A DNA stretch of 16,220 nucleotides from Bacillota bacterium (GTDB lineage: Bacteria > Bacillota > Clostridia > Acetivibrionales > Acetivibrionaceae). Location: the NCBI GenBank assembly GCA_023421115.1, contig JAEZUI010000050.1, positions 1 through 16,220 on the forward strand. Reading direction: 5' to 3'. Below, in pieces: positions 6,487 to 15,266 of this stretch (position 1 is the first letter of the stretch; each line of letters starts with the position of its first letter). A model generated the notes under the pieces. It ran no database searches, was not told the DNA's origin, and worked only from the letters and a program-made list of their open reading frames with translations. The position numbers and the translations under genes are program-made.

Positions 6487-8421
6487 TTATATACATAAGT
6501 TTTGAAAAAAACCCATTTCGAGGTCATCAAGTGTTCCAACAATCAAAGCTCTATCCAAAAGTTGATTGAACTCCTCACAACTTGTTTCAGAAACTAATGT
6601 ACATGCGTGACATGCAGATAAATTTAATGAATCCATTCCCTGACCCCTGCTATCAATACATACAGGATCACTTGAACACCATCTTGCCTTAAGTACAGCA
6701 TTAGTTATAACTCTAGGTAGTATATCTGGCAATCCCTGTCTAACCAGTCCCCCAAGCGTTCCCTCTGCATCCCCACTAGCTGTATATATTAATATTCCAG
6801 ACATTTTATAGTCTTCATTAGATGCATTACAATAAATTCGTTCTCGTAAAGAAGCAGACGAGTATCCGCATTCAAAGCTAAGTTGTCTGATTAATATGTG
6901 TGAAATTGTATGTAGCAACAAAAATTTAGCTGTTATACTTCTTTTAGAAAAACCTCTCTGCATTGAAACTTCTCTTTGTCTATCATTGATTATTTCTGTT
7001 CTGCACATTACAGATTCGTGTTTACTTGTCCATTCATCAATCTTTTTATTATTAAACTCAATGAATATTCCTTCACCCCTTACTTCATAGGCTGGATACC
7101 AGTCAGTTTTATCTTCCTTGACGCTAATAATTTTGCCAGCACTACAATGTCCATCAGATAATACATTCTGATCTGGTGGATTTATCCTTGAGAAAGCTGT
7201 TAATGCTCTTACCTCTCTCAATTTATGAACAAGAATAACTTTACTAATTTGCTCCATATTATATTTGCTTCCATCTACTCTTTTAATCTTAAAATCCTTA
7301 CTTAAGACTTTCTCTAATTCCAGATCACCCACAAGTGCTTTATATTCTTCTTCCCTGTATTTGTTTCTTGTGATAGTAACATTTTCATCAACAGTGCTTG
7401 TACTTGGAAAACCAATTTTCCTTGCTATAACTTTTTTTACAGAATCTTTATTGCAATTTATATCACTTGCTATATCATTAATATAATCCTCTAAATAGTC
7501 ATCCAAATACTCCTGCCTTTTACCCTTATCTTCAGCTCTATTCAAACCATGTATAAACTCGTCAAAAAGTCTACATCTTTCAATATCTGTAGTGATTTTG
7601 TCTGAATAAGGAGGTATTACTATTGAACTGTCTACTTTTGAAAAATAAACATTTGACGCACCCCTTTGAACAGTCTTCTGAGGAGCAACACATTTTACTC
7701 TCGAACCTTTCCATGGCATATGACCCTTACAAATGAAATTATAGTCATCACTATACCATCCATTTTCCTTGAGCTTTTTGTTTAGTTTTTCAAAAATATC
7801 ATCACTGAAGGAAGACGCCATATTAGTTTTAGCTCCACAAACGCACTCAATTTTTATTCCTTCAAGACCAGCTGTATTAGCTCCTGTACTAATTTTTAAT
7901 TGAGGATCTTTACAAATTTTTTTGTCTTCCCTTATATGAACCCACTCTACCCATGGAAAATCCTGTATATGGCCATACTCGCATACAGTAATTATTCTTG
8001 CAGGTACTAACTGTGGTTTTCCTCTACATTCAAGGCATTTTGGCGTCCTCATATCATCAGATTTTGAATTCTTTCTAGGCTTAAATTTCTTTTTATATTC
8101 CTCTTCCCATTCATTTATTGGCTTAAATCGCCTACAACTAGGGCAAAAATACCATTCGGGAAATCTCACAAAAGGAAGTCCTGTTTTACATTCATCATAT
8201 GAAGGAGGCATTCTAAACTCATTAACTCCCAAAGCTTTTTCAAGTCTTTCATCATGAATAATGATTTCCTCCTTCCATAATTCAGGGGCAGCAGCCATTA
8301 AAGTCTGATCTACAAAATCAATCATAGCACCAATACCAAAAGGAGTTATTGCCTGACTTCTTCTAACATTGTGGGTAGTATTATATAAAGTGATTGTATT
8401 TTTAATTTTACTCATCGTCAT
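6487..8421 (-). CDS. drmB: DISARM DrmB, DUF1998-domain protein
   Basis: About 644 aa. The N-terminus NVRRSQAITPFGIGAMIDF matches the opening typical of DrmB. A zinc-binding cluster follows (FCPSC about 93-96; CLEC about 129-132), then CEYGHIQDFPWVEW. More Cys/His pairs (CVCG, CKGH) lie in the middle. The DUF1998 region starts near residue 500 with LLLHTISHILIRQL, followed by SGILIYTASGDAEGTLGGLV and a final Cys cluster (CSSDPVC and CHAC). DrmB binds DrmA; the DrmA-DrmB complex is the DNA-engaging core of DISARM. Its coding frame overlaps drmA. The open frame extends to 8469, but I favour one of the ATGs at 8427-8415: the GGAG beside them gives a 6-nt spacing to 8421. Starts at 8421 and 8415 are both acceptable. 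Confidence 0.9.
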   Translation of the reverse strand: MTMSKIKNTITLYNTTHNVRRSQAITPFGIGAMIDFVDQTLMAAAPELWKEEIIIHDERLEKALGVNEFRMPPSYDECKTGLPFVRFPEWYFCPSCRRFKPINEWEEEYKKKFKPRKNSKSDDMRTPKCLECRGKPQLVPARIITVCEYGHIQDFPWVEWVHIREDKKICKDPQLKISTGANTAGLEGIKIECVCGAKTNMASSFSDDIFEKLNKKLKENGWYSDDYNFICKGHMPWKGSRVKCVAPQKTVQRGASNVYFSKVDSSIVIPPYSDKITTDIERCRLFDEFIHGLNRAEDKGKRQEYLDDYLEDYINDIASDINCNKDSVKKVIARKIGFPSTSTVDENVTITRNKYREEEYKALVGDLELEKVLSKDFKIKRVDGSKYNMEQISKVILVHKLREVRALTAFSRINPPDQNVLSDGHCSAGKIISVKEDKTDWYPAYEVRGEGIFIEFNNKKIDEWTSKHESVMCRTEIINDRQREVSMQRGFSKRSITAKFLLLHTISHILIRQLSFECGYSSASLRERIYCNASNEDYKMSGILIYTASGDAEGTLGGLVRQGLPDILPRVITNAVLKARWCSSDPVCIDSRGQGMDSLNLSACHACTLVSETSCEEFNQLLDRALIVGTLDDLEMGFFQNLCI

Positions 8422-11400
8422 CATCATCTCCAAATACCAATATATTAACCCCGCTCTGTACATCAACATTTCTCATCGACTGTAGCGTTTCTATCGCAGG
8501 CATTACATCATTTTTGCCAAAAGGTCTGATCAAATGTTTTTTATCTACTTTTGTATAAGTAAGCAATTCTTCACAAGATAAACTAAAGATTTTTTTTGAC
8601 CATTCATCCCATATATCTTTAACATCCTTTTTTGTATCGTCTACAAGAGAAGTATCAATTTTCTCTATCCTTTCGATTAAATACTTCTCAATTTTCTTAA
8701 CATTTTCGGAATCGCATTCAAAAGCCGAAGCCATTTCTTCACTATTTAGCTTTCCAATATGCCTCATCATACTTATAAGAACCGCATGCAATGCTCTATC
8801 TCTAACAGGCTCTGAAAAAGGAGTTACACTTGTTGGTTCAACATATCTATAGAAAGATTGATGATATGAACAAAACTGTTCAAAATGTGATCTATCTCTA
8901 CTTCTAGCACCATCGAAAAGTGTAAACACTAATCCTGGATATCTACGTCCTACTCTACTAGATGCTTGAATATATTCAGAAGTTAATTTAGGTTGACCTA
9001 CTATAAGCATAAGATTCAATCTAGATACATCCACACCCACTGAAATCATATTAGATGCTAATAATACATTTACAGGATATTTTTTTTCACTTAAGTTTTC
9101 CTTTGAGTACTCATTTTCAAGTCTGTCAAGTGTTTTGATTATTTGTCCGGACGGTACCCTACCTGTTAATTCATCAGCCTCGAAAATAGCCCTCGTTTTT
9201 GATCTGTTCTCTAATCTGCTTGCTAACCTTCTCATTGCATCTTTAATGTCATCATCTACAAGTGTAGAACATTTTCCAAGTTCACGTATACTATTAAAGT
9301 ATGTTACTAGTGTCCAATACTTATCTTTTATATAATCTGGTATATCTAACATATGAAGTTTCTGCAACATTGCCGCCATCAACCTTATTTCAACAGTTGT
9401 TTGAGTTTTTCCCGAAGACATAATACCACAATACAACCTACCTGGCCTCTTATCTACAGGTATTTCTCTAACAAAAAATGAATCTTCTGCCACAAGACCA
9501 GGAGAAGGAAACTGTTTAACATCTCTAGTGTAAAGATTTTTGCACTGTTCCTTTGCCCTCCTTATCGTTGCAGTTGACGCAATAATTTTAGGTTTTATAC
9601 CTTTCTCGCTACACATTGCATCAATTGCAGTTTCATAGAGTCCCACAACAGTTCCCAATGGTCCAGAAATTAAATGTAGTTCATCCTGAATAATAAGTTC
9701 CGGAGATTTATTGCTATTCCCCTCATCAAGTGCAAATAGTCTTGATACCTCAGCTTTCCAAGTCATCATAGCAAATTTGTCAACAGTACCAAATAACAAC
9801 GTTGGAGGATTTTTATAAATCTCTTCATCGACAACTTGGATAGGTAAAAAGCCATCAAACTCGCATTCCTCTTCAGGACAAAATAACGTAGCCTTACCAC
9901 TCCCATACCCCCACTTACCCTTTACTTTTCCAGCTTCTACTTGTTTAACCATTTTAGTCCCACACCAAGGACATTTTAGCAATTGGAATTTATTATACCG
10001 GTCCTTATTATGCTCCAATTCATTTACATCAGAACTTATCAGTTTATTTATACATTCTTTTGCCTCTTTATTTGTATTTGGAGTAGAACCACTACCTATC
10101 CATAGTCCAATAGTTATTGGCTCTTTACCCAAATTGTATTTTCCATTTCTTCGAATCTTCTCACAAGCACATATAAGTATACTAGCTCTTACAAATTGCT
10201 GTGCGGCTAGCAACCTAAGTGTATATCTCATTATTATTGCTGTTCCTTCACCAGTAATCGGCTCTCTTAATCTTCGTAAAAATATGGTGAATGCAGTAAG
10301 CCCAAGATATGCTTCAGTTTTACCTCCTCCTGTAGGAACCCAGATTAAATCAAGAATATCCCTATCTTCACAGTCAGGATTAGCAATTGATTTGATTGAC
10401 ATCAATATAAAAGCTAGCTGAAACGCCCTCCAACTTGCATCCTTATCATTAACAAGTGAATAATCATGCTTTTGTAACTCTTCATCTCCAAGAAAGCGTT
10501 CCTTATTTTGAGAATGTGCCCGTTGCATAAGCATTGCACTATTTGCTAGGCAAAAAGCTGTGTATACATCATCCGTACTTTCTATTTGACAAATTCCCTC
10601 AATTATTCTTTTATAGGCAAGTTTACAATCTTCTACATGGCGTCTTGCAGCATTTATGTATACTATATCTAAATCTGATAGATCTCCTTCCAACTTATCA
10701 ATCCACTTTTTATAAGTGTTAGCAAACCTTCTTAATAAGTCAACCTTCTGATTCCTATTATACTCAGAAATGTCTGATAGATTTTTCATAGGAAGAACCA
10801 TATCAGATAAATCGCCCATTTCGTTAATTTCAAAATCAATACCCGCAACCTCATATAGTGGCATAAATTCAGTTCTAACAAATCCATGCCCGTTGCAACT
10901 TACATCACTTACAATAGATACTCCATGTCCAGTAGCATAGTTTTTTTTATTTCTATAAAGCAGCTCGAGACTCTCTTCTTCTTCATCCTTATTGTTATAT
11001 GGGTTGCTTATGCATTCGACAAATATAAGATCTGGATTATCATCACTCAATACTGATACTTCAGGCTGAAAAAAAGTATTTGATATTTTAGGATCTCCAT
11101 TATGTGTATTCACAAGCATAATCGTAAAACTCCATGTATTATTTACATATCTTCTTTTTACAATTGCAAGTTCTAACCCAACTTTGCCACCGATTATTAT
11201 CTTTTCACAATTATTCTTTATATTTACTTTTATTGGACTATCAAGCTTTACAATTTCTCTTACATACCCATATTTTTTATACTTAGAATCTGTGCATTGA
11301 CTGCAGAGCTTATAAATAGCGTTTTCTAGTCCATCATATTTGTCCATTAAGCCAGATGATTTCAACCTATTAATATCCGCAAAGTTAATAGATTTCTTAA

Positions 11401-11965
11401 GTCTGATTGTTCCCTTACTATGGTAAAGAAACTCGCTAAATAATGGATCACTAAATTCTTCATCCATCCCGTTAAAATTTACGCAGCAGTCCTCATAAGT
11501 ACTAAGCCTATATTGAGCACAGTTCACTCTAACATTGAGATAATCAAGGTTACCTTTTGTAAAAAAAGTAAATCCCATTGAGGATGGCAAATATTGATTA
11601 GCCATATTGATTTCTTCGTCGATGTCATCTTCAATTTCTAAATCTCTGCTTCGTTCAAGCCTTACTTTTTTTTCAGAACCTTCATAAGAATGTGAATTTT
11701 CAGTATCATTATCTAACTCTTCATATTCAGATTGTTCATCAGAGTTAATAGCATCAATTAACTCATCTTTCTCCTGTTTTATTTTGTTTTTCTGTGGATA
11801 GAGTATTCCAATTGAATATCTTTTTATTGGTGAATCAGAAATAACCTCATTTTTAATATCAGGTCCGATATCCTCGGATCCAGGGCCAAGCATCTCTGCC
11901 TTAATGCTATCAAATATTTTCTTTCTTGCTGTAATAAAATCTTCCGTAGTTTTTTGTTCTGACAT
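8408..11965 (-). CDS. drmA: DISARM DrmA, SF2 helicase with inserted zinc knuckle
   Basis: 1185 aa. The helicase motifs lie in the second half: Walker A WVPTGGGKT (about 542-550), motif II QDELHL (DELH in place of DEAH, about 761-764), motif III ASTATIRRA, motif V-like ASNMISVGVDVSRLNL and motif VI QASSRVGRRYPG (about 1000-1011). A Cys4 knuckle (CPWC and CPEEEC, about 665-701) sits between the motif I and motif II regions. The first 540 residues are a DrmA-type N-terminal region with an acidic, poorly ordered stretch at about 65-120. The protein ends in an acidic GDDDDDE tail. DrmA is the motor of DISARM and works with DrmB on invading DNA. I use the ATG at 11965, not 11977, because GGGGG lies 5 nt upstream of it; 23 nt separate it from drmE. 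Confidence 0.92.
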   Translation of the reverse strand: MSEQKTTEDFITARKKIFDSIKAEMLGPGSEDIGPDIKNEVISDSPIKRYSIGILYPQKNKIKQEKDELIDAINSDEQSEYEELDNDTENSHSYEGSEKKVRLERSRDLEIEDDIDEEINMANQYLPSSMGFTFFTKGNLDYLNVRVNCAQYRLSTYEDCCVNFNGMDEEFSDPLFSEFLYHSKGTIRLKKSINFADINRLKSSGLMDKYDGLENAIYKLCSQCTDSKYKKYGYVREIVKLDSPIKVNIKNNCEKIIIGGKVGLELAIVKRRYVNNTWSFTIMLVNTHNGDPKISNTFFQPEVSVLSDDNPDLIFVECISNPYNNKDEEEESLELLYRNKKNYATGHGVSIVSDVSCNGHGFVRTEFMPLYEVAGIDFEINEMGDLSDMVLPMKNLSDISEYNRNQKVDLLRRFANTYKKWIDKLEGDLSDLDIVYINAARRHVEDCKLAYKRIIEGICQIESTDDVYTAFCLANSAMLMQRAHSQNKERFLGDEELQKHDYSLVNDKDASWRAFQLAFILMSIKSIANPDCEDRDILDLIWVPTGGGKTEAYLGLTAFTIFLRRLREPITGEGTAIIMRYTLRLLAAQQFVRASILICACEKIRRNGKYNLGKEPITIGLWIGSGSTPNTNKEAKECINKLISSDVNELEHNKDRYNKFQLLKCPWCGTKMVKQVEAGKVKGKWGYGSGKATLFCPEEECEFDGFLPIQVVDEEIYKNPPTLLFGTVDKFAMMTWKAEVSRLFALDEGNSNKSPELIIQDELHLISGPLGTVVGLYETAIDAMCSEKGIKPKIIASTATIRRAKEQCKNLYTRDVKQFPSPGLVAEDSFFVREIPVDKRPGRLYCGIMSSGKTQTTVEIRLMAAMLQKLHMLDIPDYIKDKYWTLVTYFNSIRELGKCSTLVDDDIKDAMRRLASRLENRSKTRAIFEADELTGRVPSGQIIKTLDRLENEYSKENLSEKKYPVNVLLASNMISVGVDVSRLNLMLIVGQPKLTSEYIQASSRVGRRYPGLVFTLFDGARSRDRSHFEQFCSYHQSFYRYVEPTSVTPFSEPVRDRALHAVLISMMRHIGKLNSEEMASAFECDSENVKKIEKYLIERIEKIDTSLVDDTKKDVKDIWDEWSKKIFSLSCEELLTYTKVDKKHLIRPFGKNDVMPAIETLQSMRNVDVQSGVNILVFGDDDDDE
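8411..8431. repeat. GAT/ATG trinucleotide tract at the drmA/drmB overlap
   Basis: The end of drmA is a run of GAT/GAC codons (Asp tail) that read in the other frame as tandem in-frame ATG codons at the start of drmB, directly after a GGAG sequence. The same bases encode the acidic DrmA tail and several possible DrmB starts. drmA ends ATGAGTAA, so the last of these ATGs overlaps the stop, as in translational coupling. Confidence 0.6.
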
Positions 11966-11970
11966 ATTAA

Positions 11971-11975
11971 CCCCC
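11971..11975 (-). promoter_or_regulatory. Ribosome binding site that fixes the drmA start
   Basis: GGGGG with a TTAAT spacer before the ATG at 11965, in the same configuration as at drmMII. The upstream ATG at 11977 has only a weak purine-rich AAGTAAG before it. Confidence 0.6.
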
Positions 11976-11988
11976 ATATCTTACTTAT

Positions 11989-14628
11989 TTAATCTTCAAT
12001 GAGTTTATTAGCCATATAAAATGGTACATCAACTGTCTGTGTAAATATCATTTCTATTTGTACAATATTTGCAAGTGTTGATAAGTCTCCAATTATCGAC
12101 TCTACTATTATGTCAAACTCAGATTTTTCCTCACTTACAACAGACTTTATTATACTCTTTGCAAGTTGTTTCTTTAGCTTTACATACAATTTTCTGATTT
12201 CACTACATGCTTGATAGACATCCTTCGAGTGTTTAATAAAATATTCATCTTCTGTTACTAAAGCAAGAGCATCATACACTTCCTCTTCCTTAGGTCCTAT
12301 GATTTTATTACTTTTTATCCAGCATGCAATTGTCACAGGATCCCTTGTAATACCATAACCAAGTAGTTTTACTGATACATATTCTTCGCTAAAGTTTTTT
12401 TCCAACATATATTTTTTTAGTGTTCTTTTCCAATAATCACTTAGTTCCCACAGTTCTCCATATTGGTTGAAAAATCGCTCATCTTTCATCAACCTATTAA
12501 TAATACTTTCAATAATATCCCTCTCAGCATTAACTTCACTTTTTATAAACACTATTTCATCACCAACACAAAGTTCATCAATGTCTTTATCAAAAATGTT
12601 TTCACTATCTCTATCAATCACACTGGGCTTAAAATATTTAGTAAGAAAGGCTTTCTCACCACTTTCAAACAATATAGTTTTCACACTTTCAACCTTATCG
12701 GCTCCAGATTGTAAATCATAATTTTTGTCTAACTGACTAGTCTGCTTTTTTACAAGATCAAGTATTAGTTGGTCTAAATCAATAATAGTGTGGGTTTCAT
12801 CTTTAATAAACACATAATTATCATCTTGACCTGCTTCAAATTCATTAACTTTTTTTGATTCCCCAATATCTAACATATTTCTTTCCTCTAATGAACGTAA
12901 GAGTTTATCATTTTGTCTTTTTTTCCATTGAAATAAATCAATCTCTGTTGGGTATAACAAAAAAGTCATTTTAGCAGCAAAACAATTATTATATATATCA
13001 AAATTTTTATGTTCATAAAACCCAGTAAATACTGCTTCATCATATATTATCTCAGGCTTGAATTTTGATATTGCACAAATATCTGTATATTTCAAAAAGC
13101 GTTGAGCATCTACACTACTCTCAAAAGCATTAACATAATATTGTTTAGGCATAACTATAGCACTATGTTGAAATTGCATTTCTTGAATTAATTTATTTAA
13201 TTTTATCCATTTTGGATTTTCATCTAGAACTATCTCCCTTATCTCTTTAAGGTTATTAATTATCTTATCAAGATCCTCCTCAAAACTCGAAGTTAGCACT
13301 TTATTTATTAACCGTTCTTTTAGATAAATCAACCTGTTAATATTACTGATAGGATGCGATAAGAGTATCTGTTTTTCATCTATCATCTTTTCAAGATTTC
13401 TTAATGGAAAGCAACTCTTTTCAAAAAGTATTGCAAGACTATATGCAATTCTAATAAATTCATCCTTTTCTTCATCCTGAACTTCCGTATCTGCTATAAT
13501 TTTCATCCTTTTACGTGCTTCAGTGATTTTACTTATAAATTCATTTCTGCAATCGACTTTATGTATATTTATTTGCTTATCAAGGTAGTTATTTATAAGG
13601 TTATTCTGCAATTTAGTAAAATTATTTCCTTTATAATTTATTGTAGATAAGTTCACGTTATTTAATATTGCATTTTCATTCCAGACATATAATTTGAATT
13701 CATATTCATCCTTCAAAAAGTATCTAATAGTCTTTATTTCACTCCATTCAAGAACAATTGTATTGTCATGGATTGACTTTCTACTTATTATCTGTTCCAA
13801 TTCATACATGCAGTTTTGGTATATTCCTTCTCCATAAACTATCACACTTCTAATATTATCTTTATTATTTATTATAATCTCTTTCGCAGTAGATACTTTT
13901 GACACAAACTTAATTAAGGGATCTCCCTTAGTATAGTTGCCTGGGAAATTATAGAGTTTGTCCACTCCTGAATAATACGCACATGGAAAAACAGATGTAA
14001 AGCTATACAGGTTATCTTGAATACTAACTTTTAGGTTGCTAATTAAATCAAATATCCTTTGTTTATTTAGTATAATTAGCGTTGAATATCTGTGAATACC
14101 GGCTAGTTCCGTCTTATCAATATTCAATATATTTGAAATAAAGTCTTTTGTTTTACTTTTTTTACTGCTATGCTTATTGGGCATTTTGCTTAATTTGATC
14201 GAGGTTCCCTTATATGGTTGTAATCGATATATTTTATCAACGTCAATATACATAACTCCATCTGCATACTCAAGTTTTATATTGTCACTGCCATTACCCC
14301 CAAGTTTACTGATCCCCTTATATCTAACATGTGCTCCATCAATTTCAACGATATCATCTTCGTTCAGATTTTTAGCAAGATAGTTTTTTGACTCTTTCAT
14401 ATTTATAAGGTACTGCGTTATGGCCGAAGAAATCACAAACATATATAAAATCAAATCCCCACCCGGGTGAATAATTACATTGTTGCTTTTCTCTCCAATA
14501 GTTATTCGAGATAGAATATTTATGTTTATTTTTTCATAGTCGAACAATGCTATTTCTTCATCATTAATATAAAATTTGGCATGCTCCAAACAACTGCCAA
14601 TATCTAAAGCATCAAGGTCAGATGACAT
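11989..14628 (-). CDS. drmE: DrmE-like protein, first gene of the class 2 DISARM operon
   Basis: An 879-aa protein directly upstream of drmA, where class 2 DISARM loci carry drmE, whose biochemical role is not established. No Walker or nuclease motif is evident. Residues about 88-140 (NEDDIVEIDGAHVRYKGI...IYRLQPYKG) look like a small beta-barrel. Residues about 176-300 (TLIILNKQRIFDLI...FPGNYTKGDPLIKFV...IRSVIVYGEGIY) resemble an alpha/beta segment. The middle (about 360-480) is rich in charged helices. The C-terminal part (from about 755) has GYGITRDPVTIACWIKSNKIIGP, a helix-turn-helix-like stretch followed by helices, which I recall from other defence proteins. No signal peptide or membrane helix is obvious. 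The start has GAGGG 6 nt upstream. Two promoters precede it. The name rests on position, size and weak family recollection, not on an alignment. Confidence 0.65.
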   Translation of the reverse strand: MSSDLDALDIGSCLEHAKFYINDEEIALFDYEKININILSRITIGEKSNNVIIHPGGDLILYMFVISSAITQYLINMKESKNYLAKNLNEDDIVEIDGAHVRYKGISKLGGNGSDNIKLEYADGVMYIDVDKIYRLQPYKGTSIKLSKMPNKHSSKKSKTKDFISNILNIDKTELAGIHRYSTLIILNKQRIFDLISNLKVSIQDNLYSFTSVFPCAYYSGVDKLYNFPGNYTKGDPLIKFVSKVSTAKEIIINNKDNIRSVIVYGEGIYQNCMYELEQIISRKSIHDNTIVLEWSEIKTIRYFLKDEYEFKLYVWNENAILNNVNLSTINYKGNNFTKLQNNLINNYLDKQINIHKVDCRNEFISKITEARKRMKIIADTEVQDEEKDEFIRIAYSLAILFEKSCFPLRNLEKMIDEKQILLSHPISNINRLIYLKERLINKVLTSSFEEDLDKIINNLKEIREIVLDENPKWIKLNKLIQEMQFQHSAIVMPKQYYVNAFESSVDAQRFLKYTDICAISKFKPEIIYDEAVFTGFYEHKNFDIYNNCFAAKMTFLLYPTEIDLFQWKKRQNDKLLRSLEERNMLDIGESKKVNEFEAGQDDNYVFIKDETHTIIDLDQLILDLVKKQTSQLDKNYDLQSGADKVESVKTILFESGEKAFLTKYFKPSVIDRDSENIFDKDIDELCVGDEIVFIKSEVNAERDIIESIINRLMKDERFFNQYGELWELSDYWKRTLKKYMLEKNFSEEYVSVKLLGYGITRDPVTIACWIKSNKIIGPKEEEVYDALALVTEDEYFIKHSKDVYQACSEIRKLYVKLKKQLAKSIIKSVVSEEKSEFDIIVESIIGDLSTLANIVQIEMIFTQTVDVPFYMANKLIED

Positions 14629-14681
14629 AACATTCCCTCACTTATATTAATTATTTACATTTTCAGAATATGACAAATACT

Positions 14682-14709
14682 ATTCTATCATAATATTCTT
14701 AACAGTCAA
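14682..14709 (-). promoter_or_regulatory. Proximal sigma-A-type promoter of the DISARM operon
   Basis: On the minus strand: TTGACT, 16-nt spacer, TAGAAT, with an extended -10 TG one base upstream (TGATAGAAT). Each hexamer matches consensus at five of six positions. Transcription should begin near 14675, leaving a leader of about 45 nt before the drmE ATG at 14628. Confidence 0.6.
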
Positions 14710-14711
14710 TA

Positions 14712-14739
14712 ATTATACTTTTCTGATACTTTTTGTCAC
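14712..14739 (-). promoter_or_regulatory. Distal sigma-A-type promoter of the DISARM operon, with direct repeats in the spacer
   Basis: On the minus strand: GTGACA, 16-nt spacer, perfect TATAAT. Its spacer and -10 contain two copies of AAAAGTAT (plus-strand ATACTTTT at 14715-14722 and 14726-14733) spaced 11 bp apart, about one helical turn. This could be a repressor or activator site. The predicted start lies just upstream of or within the proximal promoter's -35 element, so the two promoters could interfere. Confidence 0.55.
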
Positions 14740-15216
14740 ATTTCAATTAATGTATAATATCTTGCAATTTATGTTCACTAATCGAGTATTTAAACTCAGC
14801 CATATTACTAAAACACTCAAGCTCTCATGTCATAACATTGACGAATATAAGACGTAAATGGTAAAAAACCCTAATTAGTGAAATAGTTTTTGATTTCCAA
14901 CGTGTCCCACACCAAATCAACTTGCAAAGGTTGGCTTTCACCTTGATTAGATGATATAGTAAACATATCACCACATTTTTCACTTCTCTTGCTTGTACTG
15001 ATAATGATTCATATAATTCAGAAACTAAAATTAATAAGCGTAGAGGATTTTGGTTATGGTACTTAAACGAGGCTGTTCCTCAGGTAGCCCAGATTTAAAT
15101 ACTAAATCTTATTAAAAGAACAGGCAAGTAATTGCAACTTCAGAAAGAAACTTAATTGGTTATAACTTTCTTTTCTGCTTATAATTTACATCAACTTTTT
15201 TACTCCATCACAATAA

Positions 15217-15252
15217 AATCAGTCTTGCAATCAGCAAATTGTAAGGCTGATT
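15217..15252 (-). terminator. Probable transcription terminator after the ATPase remnant
   Basis: A 36-nt inverted repeat with 15-nt arms and a 6-nt loop lies 14 nt past the stop at 15267. On the minus strand two positions are A/C mismatches; on the plus strand they would be G-U pairs. On the minus strand TTTTATT follows the 3' arm, which suits an imperfect intrinsic terminator. A shorter perfect alternative, AATCAGC paired with GCTGATT, is also possible there. It would shield the DISARM promoters from read-through. Confidence 0.5.
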
Positions 15253-15266
15253 AAAAGTTCTATTCA

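Larger units (their letters stand above)
14641..15266. other. Gene-free region between the operon and the ATPase remnant
   Basis: The 14641-14760 part carries the operon promoters. Positions 14761-15216 hold no supportable gene on either strand. One minus-strand frame (14871 to about 15009) stays open for some 45 codons with protein-like composition but has no start signal. A 7-bp AT hairpin lies at 15091-15109. The stretch looks like decayed sequence between the defence operon and the broken genes at the right edge. Confidence 0.6.

Noticed and set aside
8428..8469. N-terminal extension of drmB into drmA
   Set aside because: The extra residues (MLMYRAGLIYWYLE) are the out-of-frame reading of the drmA end. 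Known DrmB-like starts begin close to the RRSQ motif, and an SD supports the later ATGs.
14871..15009. Open minus-strand frame of about 45 codons with protein-like composition (ending LEIKNYFTN)
   Set aside because: It has no convincing start or SD, an in-frame stop lies just upstream, and I recognise no family. At most it is a decayed remnant.
15091..15109. 7-bp perfect inverted repeat, AGATTTA and TAAATCT
   Set aside because: It is entirely A/T-rich apart from one pair, has no T-run, and lies far from any gene end. It is likely chance.
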